From contig NZ_CP009889.1 in NCBI RefSeq assembly GCF_000788395.1, positions 1 to 64,000 of the forward strand: a DNA stretch of 64,000 nt, read 5' to 3'. The stretch comes from Pseudoalteromonas piratica (GTDB lineage: Bacteria > Pseudomonadota > Gammaproteobacteria > Enterobacterales > Alteromonadaceae). This document shows positions 44,174 to 52,416 of the stretch, piece after piece (position 1 is the stretch's first letter; every line of letters starts with the position of its first letter). Under the pieces are notes generated by a model. It was not told the DNA's origin. It saw only the letters and a list, made by a program, of their open reading frames with translations, and made no database searches. The translations under genes were made by a program, and so were the position numbers.

Positions 44174-44626
44174 ATGAAAAAATTAATCCTCTGTTTATCC
44201 CTTGTTTTACCAAATATTGCGATGAGTTGCCCTACGTTAACCGGAACATGGACATCATCCAGCGAAAAGTTCGAATCATTCAATAAAAAGTGGGCCAATG
44301 TTAACGGCAATGCGTGGGCTTTTATGACCCAAACTCAAGGTAAAGAAGTCATAACATTCAATAACAAACAGGAAATGCGCATCAATACCCCTGACATTGA
44401 GATCACAATGGGCGAAAAAACCATGACGATGCCAGCGAAAGAAGAACGTATAAACTACTCAATTTTAGGATGTACCGATAGCAGCATTGTTTTACAGTTT
44501 GAGCGATACGGTAAAACACAGATATCACAGCTTCATTTTGAAAACGAAACCACCTACTGGGAATATATGGGAAACTCACAAACTGATGGCAATAGCCACA
44601 TACGCGAGTATTACACTAAACGATGA
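44174..44626 (+). CDS. Secreted protein of unknown function
   Basis: A 150-residue exported protein. Signal peptide MKKLILCLSLVLPNIAMS, with a cut before CPTL; the Cys at the new N-terminus follows AMS, which is a poor lipobox. The mature part starts with a L-x-G-x-W motif (TLTGTWTSS), as in lipocalin-like and META-type barrels, and is rich in beta strands. Two cysteines (mature 1 and near 97) could form a disulfide. I know no family for it. Single gene, converging with a small membrane-protein gene that overlaps by 16 bases. Confidence 0.65.
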   Translation: MKKLILCLSLVLPNIAMSCPTLTGTWTSSSEKFESFNKKWANVNGNAWAFMTQTQGKEVITFNNKQEMRINTPDIEITMGEKTMTMPAKEERINYSILGCTDSSIVLQFERYGKTQISQLHFENETTYWEYMGNSQTDGNSHIREYYTKR

Positions 44627-44814
44627 AACCCATGAAAAATAGCACTTACGCCGACCCAAGCACCACGGCCAAATAACAGCATCGCAGCCAAAGCCCCCCT
44701 AGCAGGCGCCCAAGCGGAGAGCGTATTTAGCACTTGCATGGTAAACATTGCAAACAGCAAATACACAACACAAGTAAGGATGTTGTATTGCCAGGGCTTT
44801 AACGTAGAGTTCAT
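44611..44814 (-). CDS. Small membrane protein, unknown
   Basis: A 67-residue frame with two likely membrane helices (about 10-31 and 36-60) joined by a short loop. The ribosome site is weak, and its 3' end overlaps the convergent gene by 16 bases. The hydrophobic pattern is good enough to think it real, though it might be chance. Confidence 0.45.
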   Translation of the reverse strand: MNSTLKPWQYNILTCVVYLLFAMFTMQVLNTLSAWAPARGALAAMLLFGRGAWVGVSAIFHGFHRLV

Positions 44815-44975
44815 GTTATCGCTTAATTAAACGTCATTTACTATCCCTATTAAAACTGCATTAGGGCACTTCTAATACCTTCATACTACTGTTTAAAAAA
44901 TAAAGCAATCAATTAAAAAATAAGCTTTGATAAAGATCGTATTAAAGCGAAAAATCTTTAAATTTAAAAATAGGG

Positions 44976-45194
44976 TTATTGCCCTGCCATTACCATTTCT
45001 TTTATTTTTGTGGCTTTTTCAAAGTGATCAAGCTGGTGGGTTTCTATCCACCATCTGGCCGCTTCCATTAAGCGTTCTGGGTCGTCATTCTTATTGGCAA
45101 AAAACGCATAAAAAGACACACCTACATTGTCGCCTTTTGCAGCTATTTTTTTATCACATACTGCGATGATTTTATCTCTGAGCTCCGCTCTCAT
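44976..45194 (-). CDS. DUF6500-like small protein
   Basis: A 72-residue acidic/basic helical protein: MRAELRDKIIAVCDKKIA, then GVSFYAFFANKNDDPERL and WWIETHQLDHFEKA. I recall this composition as the DUF6500 family of small marine bacterial proteins; the recall is from memory and not checked. No function known. It is followed on the same strand by the fusion gene upstream at 45252 and has no overlap with it. Confidence 0.6.
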   Translation of the reverse strand: MRAELRDKIIAVCDKKIAAKGDNVGVSFYAFFANKNDDPERLMEAARWWIETHQLDHFEKATKIKEMVMAGQ

Positions 45195-45251
45195 TACAAC
45201 TTAATCCTATTATTTGAGCTGATATGTAAAACCCCTTTACAGCGATTTTTT

Positions 45252-46238
45252 TTAATCTGAGTTTGGATTCATTACCAGTTTTGGCCAACGATTTTGCCAA
45301 GCTTTACCTTCAACACGTGCTAAAAAAACGCTTTTATCACGCTTGGCGTTGTGGCTTAACTTTAAATCGAATAACGAGTCAAAGCCAAACGCAGAGATAG
45401 CAACTAGGTTGTCTTTATTATCTAATTTCACCGCAACCGCAGTTTCTTTTTCCGGCCAATGTGCCATAGCATCAATCACATTGTTATACACGGCATCATT
45501 GTTTTTAATATGCATCAGCGCTTGGTTTTTAACTTGCCAGTTTAACGTTGGCACCAATTTACACAACTTGGCTTCAAGCTGTTTATCGTCAATGTGACTT
45601 GTTTTGCTCGCATCATAATAAATCACATCTACATCGTTTAATGGGGTAGACATATCATCATGCAGCTTATCCCACACTAAATTACGTAAAAATCCCGCTG
45701 CAATATAACCACTTGGAAGATTAAGCTGCTGCAACGCTTTAAGCGCGCTCATGCGCGTGAAATCGCTTTTTAAATATTGCTGCAAGGTATGCAAGTGACG
45801 GGTATCTGTTGGCCGAGCCAATAATAACTCGTTGTTATCTTCGCCAACCACCACAAACCCCAAGTTAAAATATAAAAAGCGTGCTGGATTTTGCTTGAGT
45901 ACACTTAGCGTCACAGTGTGTTGTTGTGTGTTAGCTGTTTCAATAATCTCGCTAATAACCTGGCTGCCAAGGCCTTTATTCTGAAAATCAGGGTGTATTT
46001 GAATTTGATAGATGTGCCAAGTAGCTTGATCTGCCAAATAACCATACTTCACCATGCCAGCAACCTGCTCATTCAAAATAATTAAATGTGTGAGCGCAAA
46101 TTGGTAGTTTATGCGCGCAAGGTGCGCTTCATCTGTACAAGGTAACCCTGCTTGTTCAAGGTACTGATGCATAGTTAATTTGCGAAGAGCTAATAAATAA
46201 CCTACATCTGCAAGTGTTGCTTTTTGCAGCTTAATCAT
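45252..46238 (-). CDS. Fusion of GNAT acetyltransferase and nucleotidyltransferase-family domain
   Basis: A 328-residue two-domain protein. The N-terminal half (about 1-150) is a GNAT acetyltransferase (IKLQKATLADVGYLLALRK, IQIHPDFQNKGLGSQVI, PARFLYFNLGFVVVGED). The C-terminal half (about 165-328) is a DUF925/NTP_transf_6-type nucleotidyltransferase-like domain (YIAAGFLRNLVWDKL, LNDVDVIYYDAS with the D-V-D metal motif). Such domains usually occur alone; the fusion is unusual. The start ATG overlaps the last codons of the GFA gene by 8 bases, so the genes are coupled. Substrate of neither domain is known. Confidence 0.82.
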   Translation of the reverse strand: MIKLQKATLADVGYLLALRKLTMHQYLEQAGLPCTDEAHLARINYQFALTHLIILNEQVAGMVKYGYLADQATWHIYQIQIHPDFQNKGLGSQVISEIIETANTQQHTVTLSVLKQNPARFLYFNLGFVVVGEDNNELLLARPTDTRHLHTLQQYLKSDFTRMSALKALQQLNLPSGYIAAGFLRNLVWDKLHDDMSTPLNDVDVIYYDASKTSHIDDKQLEAKLCKLVPTLNWQVKNQALMHIKNNDAVYNNVIDAMAHWPEKETAVAVKLDNKDNLVAISAFGFDSLFDLKLSHNAKRDKSVFLARVEGKAWQNRWPKLVMNPNSD

Positions 46239-46644
46239 CCGTGAGCCCTGTGCCAAACGCCTCTGGGTGTAACGTGCCCTCATCGCCAATTTCATCCCAA
46301 TGAGCTTTTGAATCAACCCAAATATGATGGGTTACCGAAAGCCCTTTATCATCTTTAATTAACCCCACAGGAATAAATTTTCGTTCGCTGTCGTTATCGC
46401 CAGGCACTTTTGATCCACAAATTTTACAAAACCAGGTTTGCCAATCGCTGTTAGGCTTTTTCCAAGTGGCAACTGCGTCTTGCCCTTTTTGCCATTGAAA
46501 ATCGCTATTGTTCACAACCAACACACCAATACCATTGGTTCCTGTTGCTTTTCGACAAATTGAGCAATGACACATGTAAATATCTTTGGGCTCACTTAAA
46601 ATCGCAAATTGAACCGCTTCACAATTACATTTTCCGGTGATCAT
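46231..46644 (-). CDS. GFA/CENP-V family zinc protein
   Basis: A 137-residue GFA-fold protein with zinc ligands ITGKCNCEAVQF, MCHCSICRKATG and FCKICGSKVPG. It is of usual length, with a C-terminal HIWVDSKAHWDEIGD typical for the family. Function of most members is unknown; glutathione-formaldehyde adduct formation is known for one. First gene of a two-gene unit with the GNAT-nucleotidyltransferase fusion. Similar to, but clearly different from, the copies at 1733 and 61374. Confidence 0.85.
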   Translation of the reverse strand: MITGKCNCEAVQFAILSEPKDIYMCHCSICRKATGTNGIGVLVVNNSDFQWQKGQDAVATWKKPNSDWQTWFCKICGSKVPGDNDSERKFIPVGLIKDDKGLSVTHHIWVDSKAHWDEIGDEGTLHPEAFGTGLTDD

Positions 46645-46747
46645 ATCCGTGCCTCAGTCATTAAACTTAATTATTTCCACTTTAAATCAATTTATTAGAT
46701 GATGACAGCCAACTAAGGATAAAACAGCAAATCTAACAGGAACCACC

Positions 46748-47986
46748 ATGAAACAATTAATGATTGTTTTAGCATCGCTCTTTTTACTGCTAAACACTGT
46801 GTTTACCAATGCACTAGCGTCTACTCACCAACGTATTTCACAAACTTCGAGTATTCTTGGTGAAGAACGCACCATTCAAATTGCATTGCCTGAAAACTAT
46901 CACGCTAACCCAACAGCTACCTACCCGGTTATGTATTTGCTTGATGGTGATTACAACTTTAAAGCAGTGACTGGCATGCTCGATATGTTGGCTAATAAAG
47001 GGCAGCTGATCCCTGATGTGATTGTGGTTGCGATTTCGGATAATGGTACATCGTCATACCGAAATTACATGACCCCAAGTTTTAGTGATAAACAGCCTGA
47101 CAGCGCCAGCAAATTTGCTGATTACCTTGAAAGTGAAGTGAAGCCCTATATTCAAAGCCACTATCGCACCGCTAATAACCATATTTTAGTGGGCCAATCG
47201 ATTGGCGGACTATTTGTACTCAATACGCTTATTGAAAATCCCGTACGTTTTAACCACTACATTGCTATTAGCCCTTCGGTATGGGTTGGCGATAACGCGA
47301 TTGTAAAAAAAGCCAAAAACACCTTACACACAAAAACATTTTCAGCTGTGTCACTGCATTTATCGTTAGCTGATGAAACCCGAATGGGCCAATATGATTT
47401 GATTAACTATTTAGATTTAAACCCGCAAGCGTCGCTTACTTGGCAATTTACTCACTACCCCGATGAAAACCACAACTCTGTTGGACTTATCGCATTGAGA
47501 AATAGCTTAAAACAGATTTTTAATGGTTGGCATATAAACGAGCGAGCACTGGCAACTAAAACACCGCAAAGCGTATTAACACACTACGCTAATTTGCAAA
47601 CGCAGTGGCAATTAAAACAAGCCATCCCCACTAATGTGGCGCACAGCTTAATGCGCTACCATTACCGTAATAATTTGGTCGATAAAGTGCCCGCGTTTAT
47701 TCAAAATGCGAAGCAAACATTACCGCAATCAAGCCAAGTATTAACCGCTAAGCAAGCCAGTTATGTTGGTCATTTCGACTCGCCCAAAAATGCATTAGCA
47801 CTGTTAAAAAGTGCTGAAAAAGAGCATGCACATTCCATTGAACACTTAAAAGCCATTGCGAGTGTTTATGAGCAATTAGGTGAACAGCAAAACGCGCAAG
47901 CATATTACAAAAAAGCGCTCGCCCTTGCTGAAAAACAGCAAGTGGCACAATGGCAATTGAATATTCTAGCGGCAAAAGTGAAGTAA
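46748..47986 (+). CDS. Secreted esterase (IroE/Fes-like alpha/beta hydrolase) with C-terminal TPR
   Basis: A 412-residue exported protein. Signal peptide cut after ALA (about residue 24). Residues about 30-270 are an alpha/beta hydrolase of the esterase/IroE type: YPVMYLLDGDYNFKAV, nucleophile elbow VGQSIGGLF (Ser151) and HYPDENHNSVG (His). A C-terminal helical part (about 330-410) contains one or two TPR repeats (EHLKAIASVYEQLGEQQNAQ). Relatives cleave siderophore esters or acyl esters; no siderophore gene is nearby, so the substrate is open. Single gene with its own terminator. Confidence 0.82.
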   Translation: MKQLMIVLASLFLLLNTVFTNALASTHQRISQTSSILGEERTIQIALPENYHANPTATYPVMYLLDGDYNFKAVTGMLDMLANKGQLIPDVIVVAISDNGTSSYRNYMTPSFSDKQPDSASKFADYLESEVKPYIQSHYRTANNHILVGQSIGGLFVLNTLIENPVRFNHYIAISPSVWVGDNAIVKKAKNTLHTKTFSAVSLHLSLADETRMGQYDLINYLDLNPQASLTWQFTHYPDENHNSVGLIALRNSLKQIFNGWHINERALATKTPQSVLTHYANLQTQWQLKQAIPTNVAHSLMRYHYRNNLVDKVPAFIQNAKQTLPQSSQVLTAKQASYVGHFDSPKNALALLKSAEKEHAHSIEHLKAIASVYEQLGEQQNAQAYYKKALALAEKQQVAQWQLNILAAKVK

Positions 47987-48012
47987 ATAACACTCACTTA
48001 AAAACACATTTT

Positions 48013-48038
48013 AAAAAGCGCCAACACAGGCGCTTTTT
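48013..48038 (+). terminator. Rho-independent terminator after the esterase gene
   Basis: Perfect 10-base stem AAAAAGCGCC / GGCGCTTTTT with a 6-base loop and T run. Confidence 0.88.
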
Positions 48039-48072
48039 GTGTTTTTAAGGTATGTTGTCGTCGCTGGATTTA
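48035..48072 (+). repeat. Direct repeat, left copy
   Basis: TTTTGTGTTTTTAAGGTATG and the following 18 bases (through GCTGGATTTA) recur at 50089-50127 with one inserted base and about two substitutions. The two copies flank the quinone-reductase/LysR gene pair. See findings. Confidence 0.75.
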
Positions 48073-48103
48073 ATCAATAGGCCGTATTTTACTGGCTTTT
48101 CAT

Positions 48104-49060
48104 TTACGCCGGTGTGACTTCATAGTGTGTAATTAACAATCCCTTGGAGTTTGAGTATCTAAGTTTCCAGTTTTCATTTACAACGATTTTAATTTTATCG
48201 CCTTTGAATTCAGAGTTTGGGTGTGTTTCTGCTGTAAGTTGGATGGTGAGTTTTACATCAAATCCTACTTCAGATTTTGTAACTGACATCGCCTGAATTT
48301 GGTGATCACAGCCGGGTTTAAACGTGTTACGTGCAATGCAATACCACTCGTTAAAACCATGATGACCCACAAACTGACCTTCTGGCATATTCCACTTCAC
48401 ATTTTCTGATAAAAAACGCGTAAATTGTGATGTGTCTTCAGGTAGCTTATCGAGTGATTTAAACCAGTTACGAGCAAAACGTTCAACATAAGCCTCATCC
48501 ACTTGAGTTAATTGATTAAGTTTATCTATAAGCCTTACACCATGTTCTTTGGCTTTGTTTTGTACATCTTCCAACTCATTGTAAACACCAGGGATATACA
48601 CCATACCGTGAGAGTACACAGGCGCATGAAAAGTCATGCCAGTAAGATACGCAGTTTGTTGTAGTGGCTGTAATAATTGCGCAATTGGAAAGTGGTTATA
48701 ACCCAGTGGGTCATACGATTCAGCCGGTGCACCGATAGTGAACGATAAAATAAAATCTTTACCATGTAATTTGTCACCATGAGTACCGTATGCGAAATCG
48801 TAGCTAAACACATCGTCTATCCACTTTTTTAACAGTGCAGGCACTGAATACCAGTAAAAAGGAAATTGCAAAACAATGGTATCAGCAGCCAATAAAGCCT
48901 GTTGCTCTGCGCTTATGTCAATTTGGTAATCGGGATATAACGCATCTAATCTACGAATTTCAATATTCTTAATATTGGCTTCTAGCGAATCAAGAATGAC
49001 TTGGTTTGTATTAGATTGCGGTAAATTTGGGTGACCTGAAATAACTAAAACACGACTCAT
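48104..49060 (-). CDS. NAD(P)H:quinone-reductase-type flavoprotein fused to a SnoaL-like domain
   Basis: A 318-residue protein. Residues 1-190 are a flavodoxin-fold NAD(P)H dehydrogenase (quinone)/KefF type: VLVISGHPNLPQSNTN (phosphate loop), DTIVLQFPFYWYSVPALLKKWID and FTIGAPAESYDPLG. Residues about 205-318 look like a SnoaL/ketosteroid-isomerase-like domain (FLSENVKWNMPEGQFVGHHG, IVVNENWKLRYSNSKGLL). The family is normally about 200 residues, so the extension is notable. It is divergent from a LysR regulator, the usual arrangement for inducible quinone/azo-compound reductases. Two-electron reduction of quinones or electrophiles is the likely activity. Confidence 0.82.
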   Translation of the reverse strand: MSRVLVISGHPNLPQSNTNQVILDSLEANIKNIEIRRLDALYPDYQIDISAEQQALLAADTIVLQFPFYWYSVPALLKKWIDDVFSYDFAYGTHGDKLHGKDFILSFTIGAPAESYDPLGYNHFPIAQLLQPLQQTAYLTGMTFHAPVYSHGMVYIPGVYNELEDVQNKAKEHGVRLIDKLNQLTQVDEAYVERFARNWFKSLDKLPEDTSQFTRFLSENVKWNMPEGQFVGHHGFNEWYCIARNTFKPGCDHQIQAMSVTKSEVGFDVKLTIQLTAETHPNSEFKGDKIKIVVNENWKLRYSNSKGLLITHYEVTPA

Positions 49061-49182
49061 AACGTTTGCTCCAATAATATATGTTGATAGGTCAACTTTA
49101 CTGAATGTTATTAGTTACTTTTAGATGATAATTAGCTATATAATTATTAGGCAAAAACTAATAATTGACGAGTTAAATTATT

Positions 49183-50079
49183 TTGGACGGAAGCAATTTC
49201 AACCAATTAAAGGTGTTTCAAGCAATTGTACAAGAAGGCAGCATTACAGGTGCGGCACGTGTTTTGGAAATGGCCAGCCCCTCGGTGAGTCAAGCACTAA
49301 AAGTTCTTGAAAAACAACTAGGATTGCCATTATTTACCCGCACAACCCGAAAAATTGAGTTAACCGAAGCCGGGCATTTACTTTATCAGCGCACACAAAG
49401 CTCGATGCAAGCGCTTGATATCGCCTTTGAAACAGTGAGTGAGCTAAGTAAAGAACCACGTGGTAAAGTAAGGCTCACAGCGCCCAAATTTGTTTTTACG
49501 TCATTTTTGCAACCCATCTATGCAGAATTTTGTCAGCGTTTCCCTGACATTGAACTTGAGATTTCTTTATTTGATGGCACGGTCGATATTTTAGAGCAAG
49601 GATTTGACCTTGGTATTCGCTTTGGCGACAGAATCAGCGAAGGTATGGTCGCTAAACAACTTATTCCATCAAAAAAAGATGTGTTGTTTGCATCGCCAGA
49701 ATATATAAAACGATATGGCATACCAACCTCATTAAATGATTTAGAGCGCCACAAACTCATTTACTATCGCTTTATCACTTCTAATCAGTTGTTACCATTA
49801 ACGCTACAAGAAGGCGGTGAACAAGTGACGATTGATGTTACGCCAGCACTGATTGCAAACGATACCGATGTTGTAAAAGATGCAGCAAAACAAGGGTTAG
49901 GTATCGGGCGCCTATTGTCCACCATGGTAGAAGATGAAATTGAACGTGGTGAGCTAATTCCAATACTCGAAGATTATTGGTTAGATGTAGCTGGCTTGTA
50001 CCTTTACTTTCACCAAAATGCCCAAAAAGCCAAAAGAGTAAGAACCTTAATTGATTTTTTAATAGAAAAATCAAAATAA
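49183..50079 (+). CDS. LysR-family transcriptional regulator
   Basis: A 298-residue LysR regulator: winged HTH (about 3-62; FNQLKVFQAIVQEGSITGAA and LEMASPSVSQALKVLEKQLG) and a substrate-binding domain (about 90-295; GKVRLTAPKFVFTSFLQPIY). The subgroup (CrgA-like, with a DLGIRFGD motif) is that of regulators controlling a divergent oxidoreductase. TTG at 49183 is the only start giving the usual length; the ribosome site is weak. It presumably regulates the divergent flavoprotein gene and itself; the intergenic region has AT-rich dyads but no site I would commit to. Confidence 0.87.
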   Translation: MDGSNFNQLKVFQAIVQEGSITGAARVLEMASPSVSQALKVLEKQLGLPLFTRTTRKIELTEAGHLLYQRTQSSMQALDIAFETVSELSKEPRGKVRLTAPKFVFTSFLQPIYAEFCQRFPDIELEISLFDGTVDILEQGFDLGIRFGDRISEGMVAKQLIPSKKDVLFASPEYIKRYGIPTSLNDLERHKLIYYRFITSNQLLPLTLQEGGEQVTIDVTPALIANDTDVVKDAAKQGLGIGRLLSTMVEDEIERGELIPILEDYWLDVAGLYLYFHQNAQKAKRVRTLIDFLIEKSK

Positions 50080-50088
50080 GCACGCAAA

Positions 50089-50127
50089 TTTTGTGTTTAT
50101 TAAGGTATGTTGTCGCCGCTGGATTTA
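50089..50127 (+). repeat. Direct repeat, right copy
   Basis: Near-identical to 48035-48072 over 38-39 bases; starts 10 bases after the stop codon of the LysR gene. Same orientation as the left copy. Confidence 0.75.
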
Positions 50128-50179
50128 GTGTCGATTTGAATTAAACTCAAAATATAAGCTCAATTTATTTCGTAATTAT

Positions 50180-50578
50180 ATGGCAATTGAACACGGAACT
50201 TTCACGCTGAAATTACTGCCCAACAACATTGTATTAGCTGATGCTAAAGGCCCCTGGAACATCGAAGCGGTTGAGCACTACCATCATGATATTGCTGAAA
50301 TAGTAGCAAGCTTTAATGGTGCGCCATGGCGACACATTGCGATTTTACGAAGTGAAACCTTGTTTATGCCAGATGTAGTTGCACGCCTTGAGCAACATTT
50401 TTTATGGCGCAAAAAACATAATGTGCTTTCAGACACCACCATTCTTAGCAACAGCTTTAGTGAAAACATTTCAAAACAGCAAATTCATCGCATGTTTGAA
50501 AAGTTCGATATGCCCCACTTTTTTGCAAATGATTTAGATGCAGCTTTAAAGCAAATCAATGAATTAAACGCGCTTTAA
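50180..50578 (+). CDS. Conserved hypothetical protein, STAS-like, paralogue of the one at 40394
   Basis: A 132-residue soluble protein of alternating strands and helices (FTLKLLPNNIVLADAKGPWN, then helix VEHYHHDIAEIVASF, strand HIAILRSETLF). The G-P-W-N turn and the C-terminal LDAALKQINEL helix match the pattern of the 128-residue protein at 40394, so I think both belong to one family of SpoIIAA/STAS-like proteins. Function unknown. Single gene ahead of the BlaI operators. Confidence 0.6.
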   Translation: MAIEHGTFTLKLLPNNIVLADAKGPWNIEAVEHYHHDIAEIVASFNGAPWRHIAILRSETLFMPDVVARLEQHFLWRKKHNVLSDTTILSNSFSENISKQQIHRMFEKFDMPHFFANDLDAALKQINELNAL

Positions 50579-50629
50579 AAAGTTACATAACCTGATGTTC
50601 AGTTATGTGTAGAAAAAACACTTGCAATA

Positions 50630-50668
50630 TCTACACATGTAGAGATAACCTATATCTACACCTGTAGA
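50630..50668 (+). promoter_or_regulatory. Two BlaI-type operators
   Basis: TCTACACATGTAGA (50630-50643) and TCTACACCTGTAGA (50655-50668) are both TCTACA-N2-TGTAGA, centres 25 bases apart. BlaI/MecI/CopY repressors bind TACA/TGTA dyads of this kind. They end 14 bases before the repressor gene, so it is autoregulated. A half site (TGTAGA) lies also at 50607-50612. Confidence 0.85.
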
Positions 50669-50682
50669 TGTAGAGCTAACTT

Positions 50683-51060
50683 ATGGCACTTTCAAACTTT
50701 GAACTAGAAGTGATGCAGCTATTTTGGCAACACAAAGAAGCCAGCGCACCTCAAATACATAAATTGGTTGCCCAAACGCGAGATGTAAAATACAGCACCG
50801 TTAAAACCATTATCGATAGACTTGAGAAAAAAGGCAGCTTAAAACGCAGCAAGACCCTTGGTCGTACAATTTTTTATGCACCAACTACAGAAAAGCAATC
50901 AGTCAGCGTGCCATTAATTAAAGATTTTATAAATAAAGTATTTCTTGGAAAAAGCCGCCCGCTCGCTGCACATATTTTAGAACAAGAAGAGCTATCCATG
51001 GATGATATTGAGTATTTAGAGTCCATCTTAAAAGAGCGTAAAAAGGATTTGGGAAAATGA
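50683..51060 (+). CDS. BlaI/MecI/CopY-family transcriptional repressor
   Basis: A 125-residue repressor with the penicillinase-repressor winged helix (about 3-75): LSNFELEVMQLFWQHKEAS, DVKYSTVKTIIDRLEKKG and LKRSKTLGRTIFYAP, then a C-terminal dimerisation part (about 80-125) that carries the usual protease site in relatives. It overlaps the M56 peptidase gene by four bases (ATGA). By the BlaR1/BlaI model the peptidase senses an envelope signal and leads to repressor cleavage. Here no beta-lactamase gene is nearby. Confidence 0.9.
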   Translation: MALSNFELEVMQLFWQHKEASAPQIHKLVAQTRDVKYSTVKTIIDRLEKKGSLKRSKTLGRTIFYAPTTEKQSVSVPLIKDFINKVFLGKSRPLAAHILEQEELSMDDIEYLESILKERKKDLGK

Positions 51061-52334
51061 TTGCTTATTTGGTGATAAATACCTGTATTACTTTGCTTGT
51101 AATGGCTTTATTAAAGTTTACGCATGGATCAAATAACGTTAATTACTCACTAACGGTATTTGCGTTATCTGTTTGGCTTTTACCTTACCCAGTATTAGCT
51201 GAAATACTGTCTTCAAATAACTTGGTAAGTCCTGTAATTTTGTCACAAACACTTACAACGATTAGCCAACAACAAGATAATTTGAACCGTTATTTAATCG
51301 ATTATCAGCAGCTAAGTTCAATTGCGCTATTTGCCTGTTTTTTAATAGGATTATGTATATTCGCAACGCGCTTAAAAAATCAATTAAGTAGACAAGCAAT
51401 TATCAAAAGTAGTAAATCATTCCACTATTGTAGTGCGCTCTCTAAGCAATATAATACTTCGGTATATCGTGCAGATAATGTACCAAGCGGCATGCTAATG
51501 GGCATTTTTACCAGCAAGATTGTGGTCGCTAATGCAATAACCCAACCTAATCAGCTAGCACTGATTATTAATCACGAAAAAACCCATCAAACAAGAAAAG
51601 ATAACTTACGCCTTATGCTATTAACCCTAATGGAAAGCCTTTTTTGGTGGAATCCACTGGTTAAAAAAGTAAGCGCACATACGCGCTTTTATATCGAAGC
51701 TCTGTGTGATGAACAATGTGCTAAACAATACGGCCAAACCAAATACCAACATGATTTTGCAGAGTTAATTTTACACAATCATCAAATTCAAAATTTAGCA
51801 TTCAATTGCACTGCAACCTCAAATAAAAATAACAATATTCAACGACTAAAGCGTCTCAAGGAGCAAAGAGAAATGACAATAAAAAGCAAACTAGCTTATA
51901 CACTTACAATTACAACTGCTTTATTACTAATGGCTTGGCACACATTTGCTCTAGCAACACCAAATAAAGAGCATCAACCTAATGACTTAGGCGCGCTTGT
52001 TAACTTTGAGTTGAATGTGACAGATCGCACTGATGCTAATCAACCAAGCACTCATTCCTCAAAAATGGCAATGTGGGTTAATTTTGACGAAAAAGCAGCA
52101 TTTAAAATTAGTGATAAATTTCATTTTAATTTTAAAGTTTCTCAGCGAAGCGATGTTGCTGACGTTGAAATCGAAATACTTGAAGTCACAAATTCCGGCA
52201 GAAAAATTGTCGAAAAACCAAAATTATCCGTTGCCTTTAACCAACAAGCAAAAATTGAAATTGACAACTATCAGTTAAGCGAAAACGCCTATTCAATTTC
52301 TTTTGTACCGAGCAAGGCAAAAAAACCGGAATAA
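51057..52334 (+). CDS. M56 (BlaR1/MecR1-type) membrane metallopeptidase
   Basis: A 425-residue membrane protein: several N-terminal helices (about 3-20, 30-52, 90-112), then the gluzincin motif HEKTHQ (HExxH-type, about residue 178-183) with FWWNPLVKKV and the downstream EALCDEQC glutamate. A further membrane helix at about 285-303 is followed by an extracytoplasmic C-terminal domain (about 310-425) with no similarity to a penicillin-binding sensor: it is beta-rich (KISDKFHFNFKVSQRSDV). So the signal is probably not a beta-lactam. Co-transcribed with the BlaI-type repressor. The output gene is unknown. Confidence 0.85.
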   Translation: MIAYLVINTCITLLVMALLKFTHGSNNVNYSLTVFALSVWLLPYPVLAEILSSNNLVSPVILSQTLTTISQQQDNLNRYLIDYQQLSSIALFACFLIGLCIFATRLKNQLSRQAIIKSSKSFHYCSALSKQYNTSVYRADNVPSGMLMGIFTSKIVVANAITQPNQLALIINHEKTHQTRKDNLRLMLLTLMESLFWWNPLVKKVSAHTRFYIEALCDEQCAKQYGQTKYQHDFAELILHNHQIQNLAFNCTATSNKNNNIQRLKRLKEQREMTIKSKLAYTLTITTALLLMAWHTFALATPNKEHQPNDLGALVNFELNVTDRTDANQPSTHSSKMAMWVNFDEKAAFKISDKFHFNFKVSQRSDVADVEIEILEVTNSGRKIVEKPKLSVAFNQQAKIEIDNYQLSENAYSISFVPSKAKKPE

Positions 52335-52394
52335 ATAGCTATACCTACATAGATAAATAAGCACAAATAGCAGCTTCAAGATTTTAAATTTACT

Positions 52395-52416
52395 AGGCCG
52401 TTAAAAACGGCCTTTA
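52395..52416 (+). terminator. Rho-independent terminator of the BlaI/M56 operon
   Basis: Stem AGGCCGTT / AACGGCCT with a 3-base loop, followed by TTT, about 60 bases after the stop. Confidence 0.8.

Noticed and set aside
44050..44310. An 86-codon frame opposite the secreted protein gene at 44174
   Set aside because: It lies antisense to a gene with a clear signal peptide and has no ribosome site.
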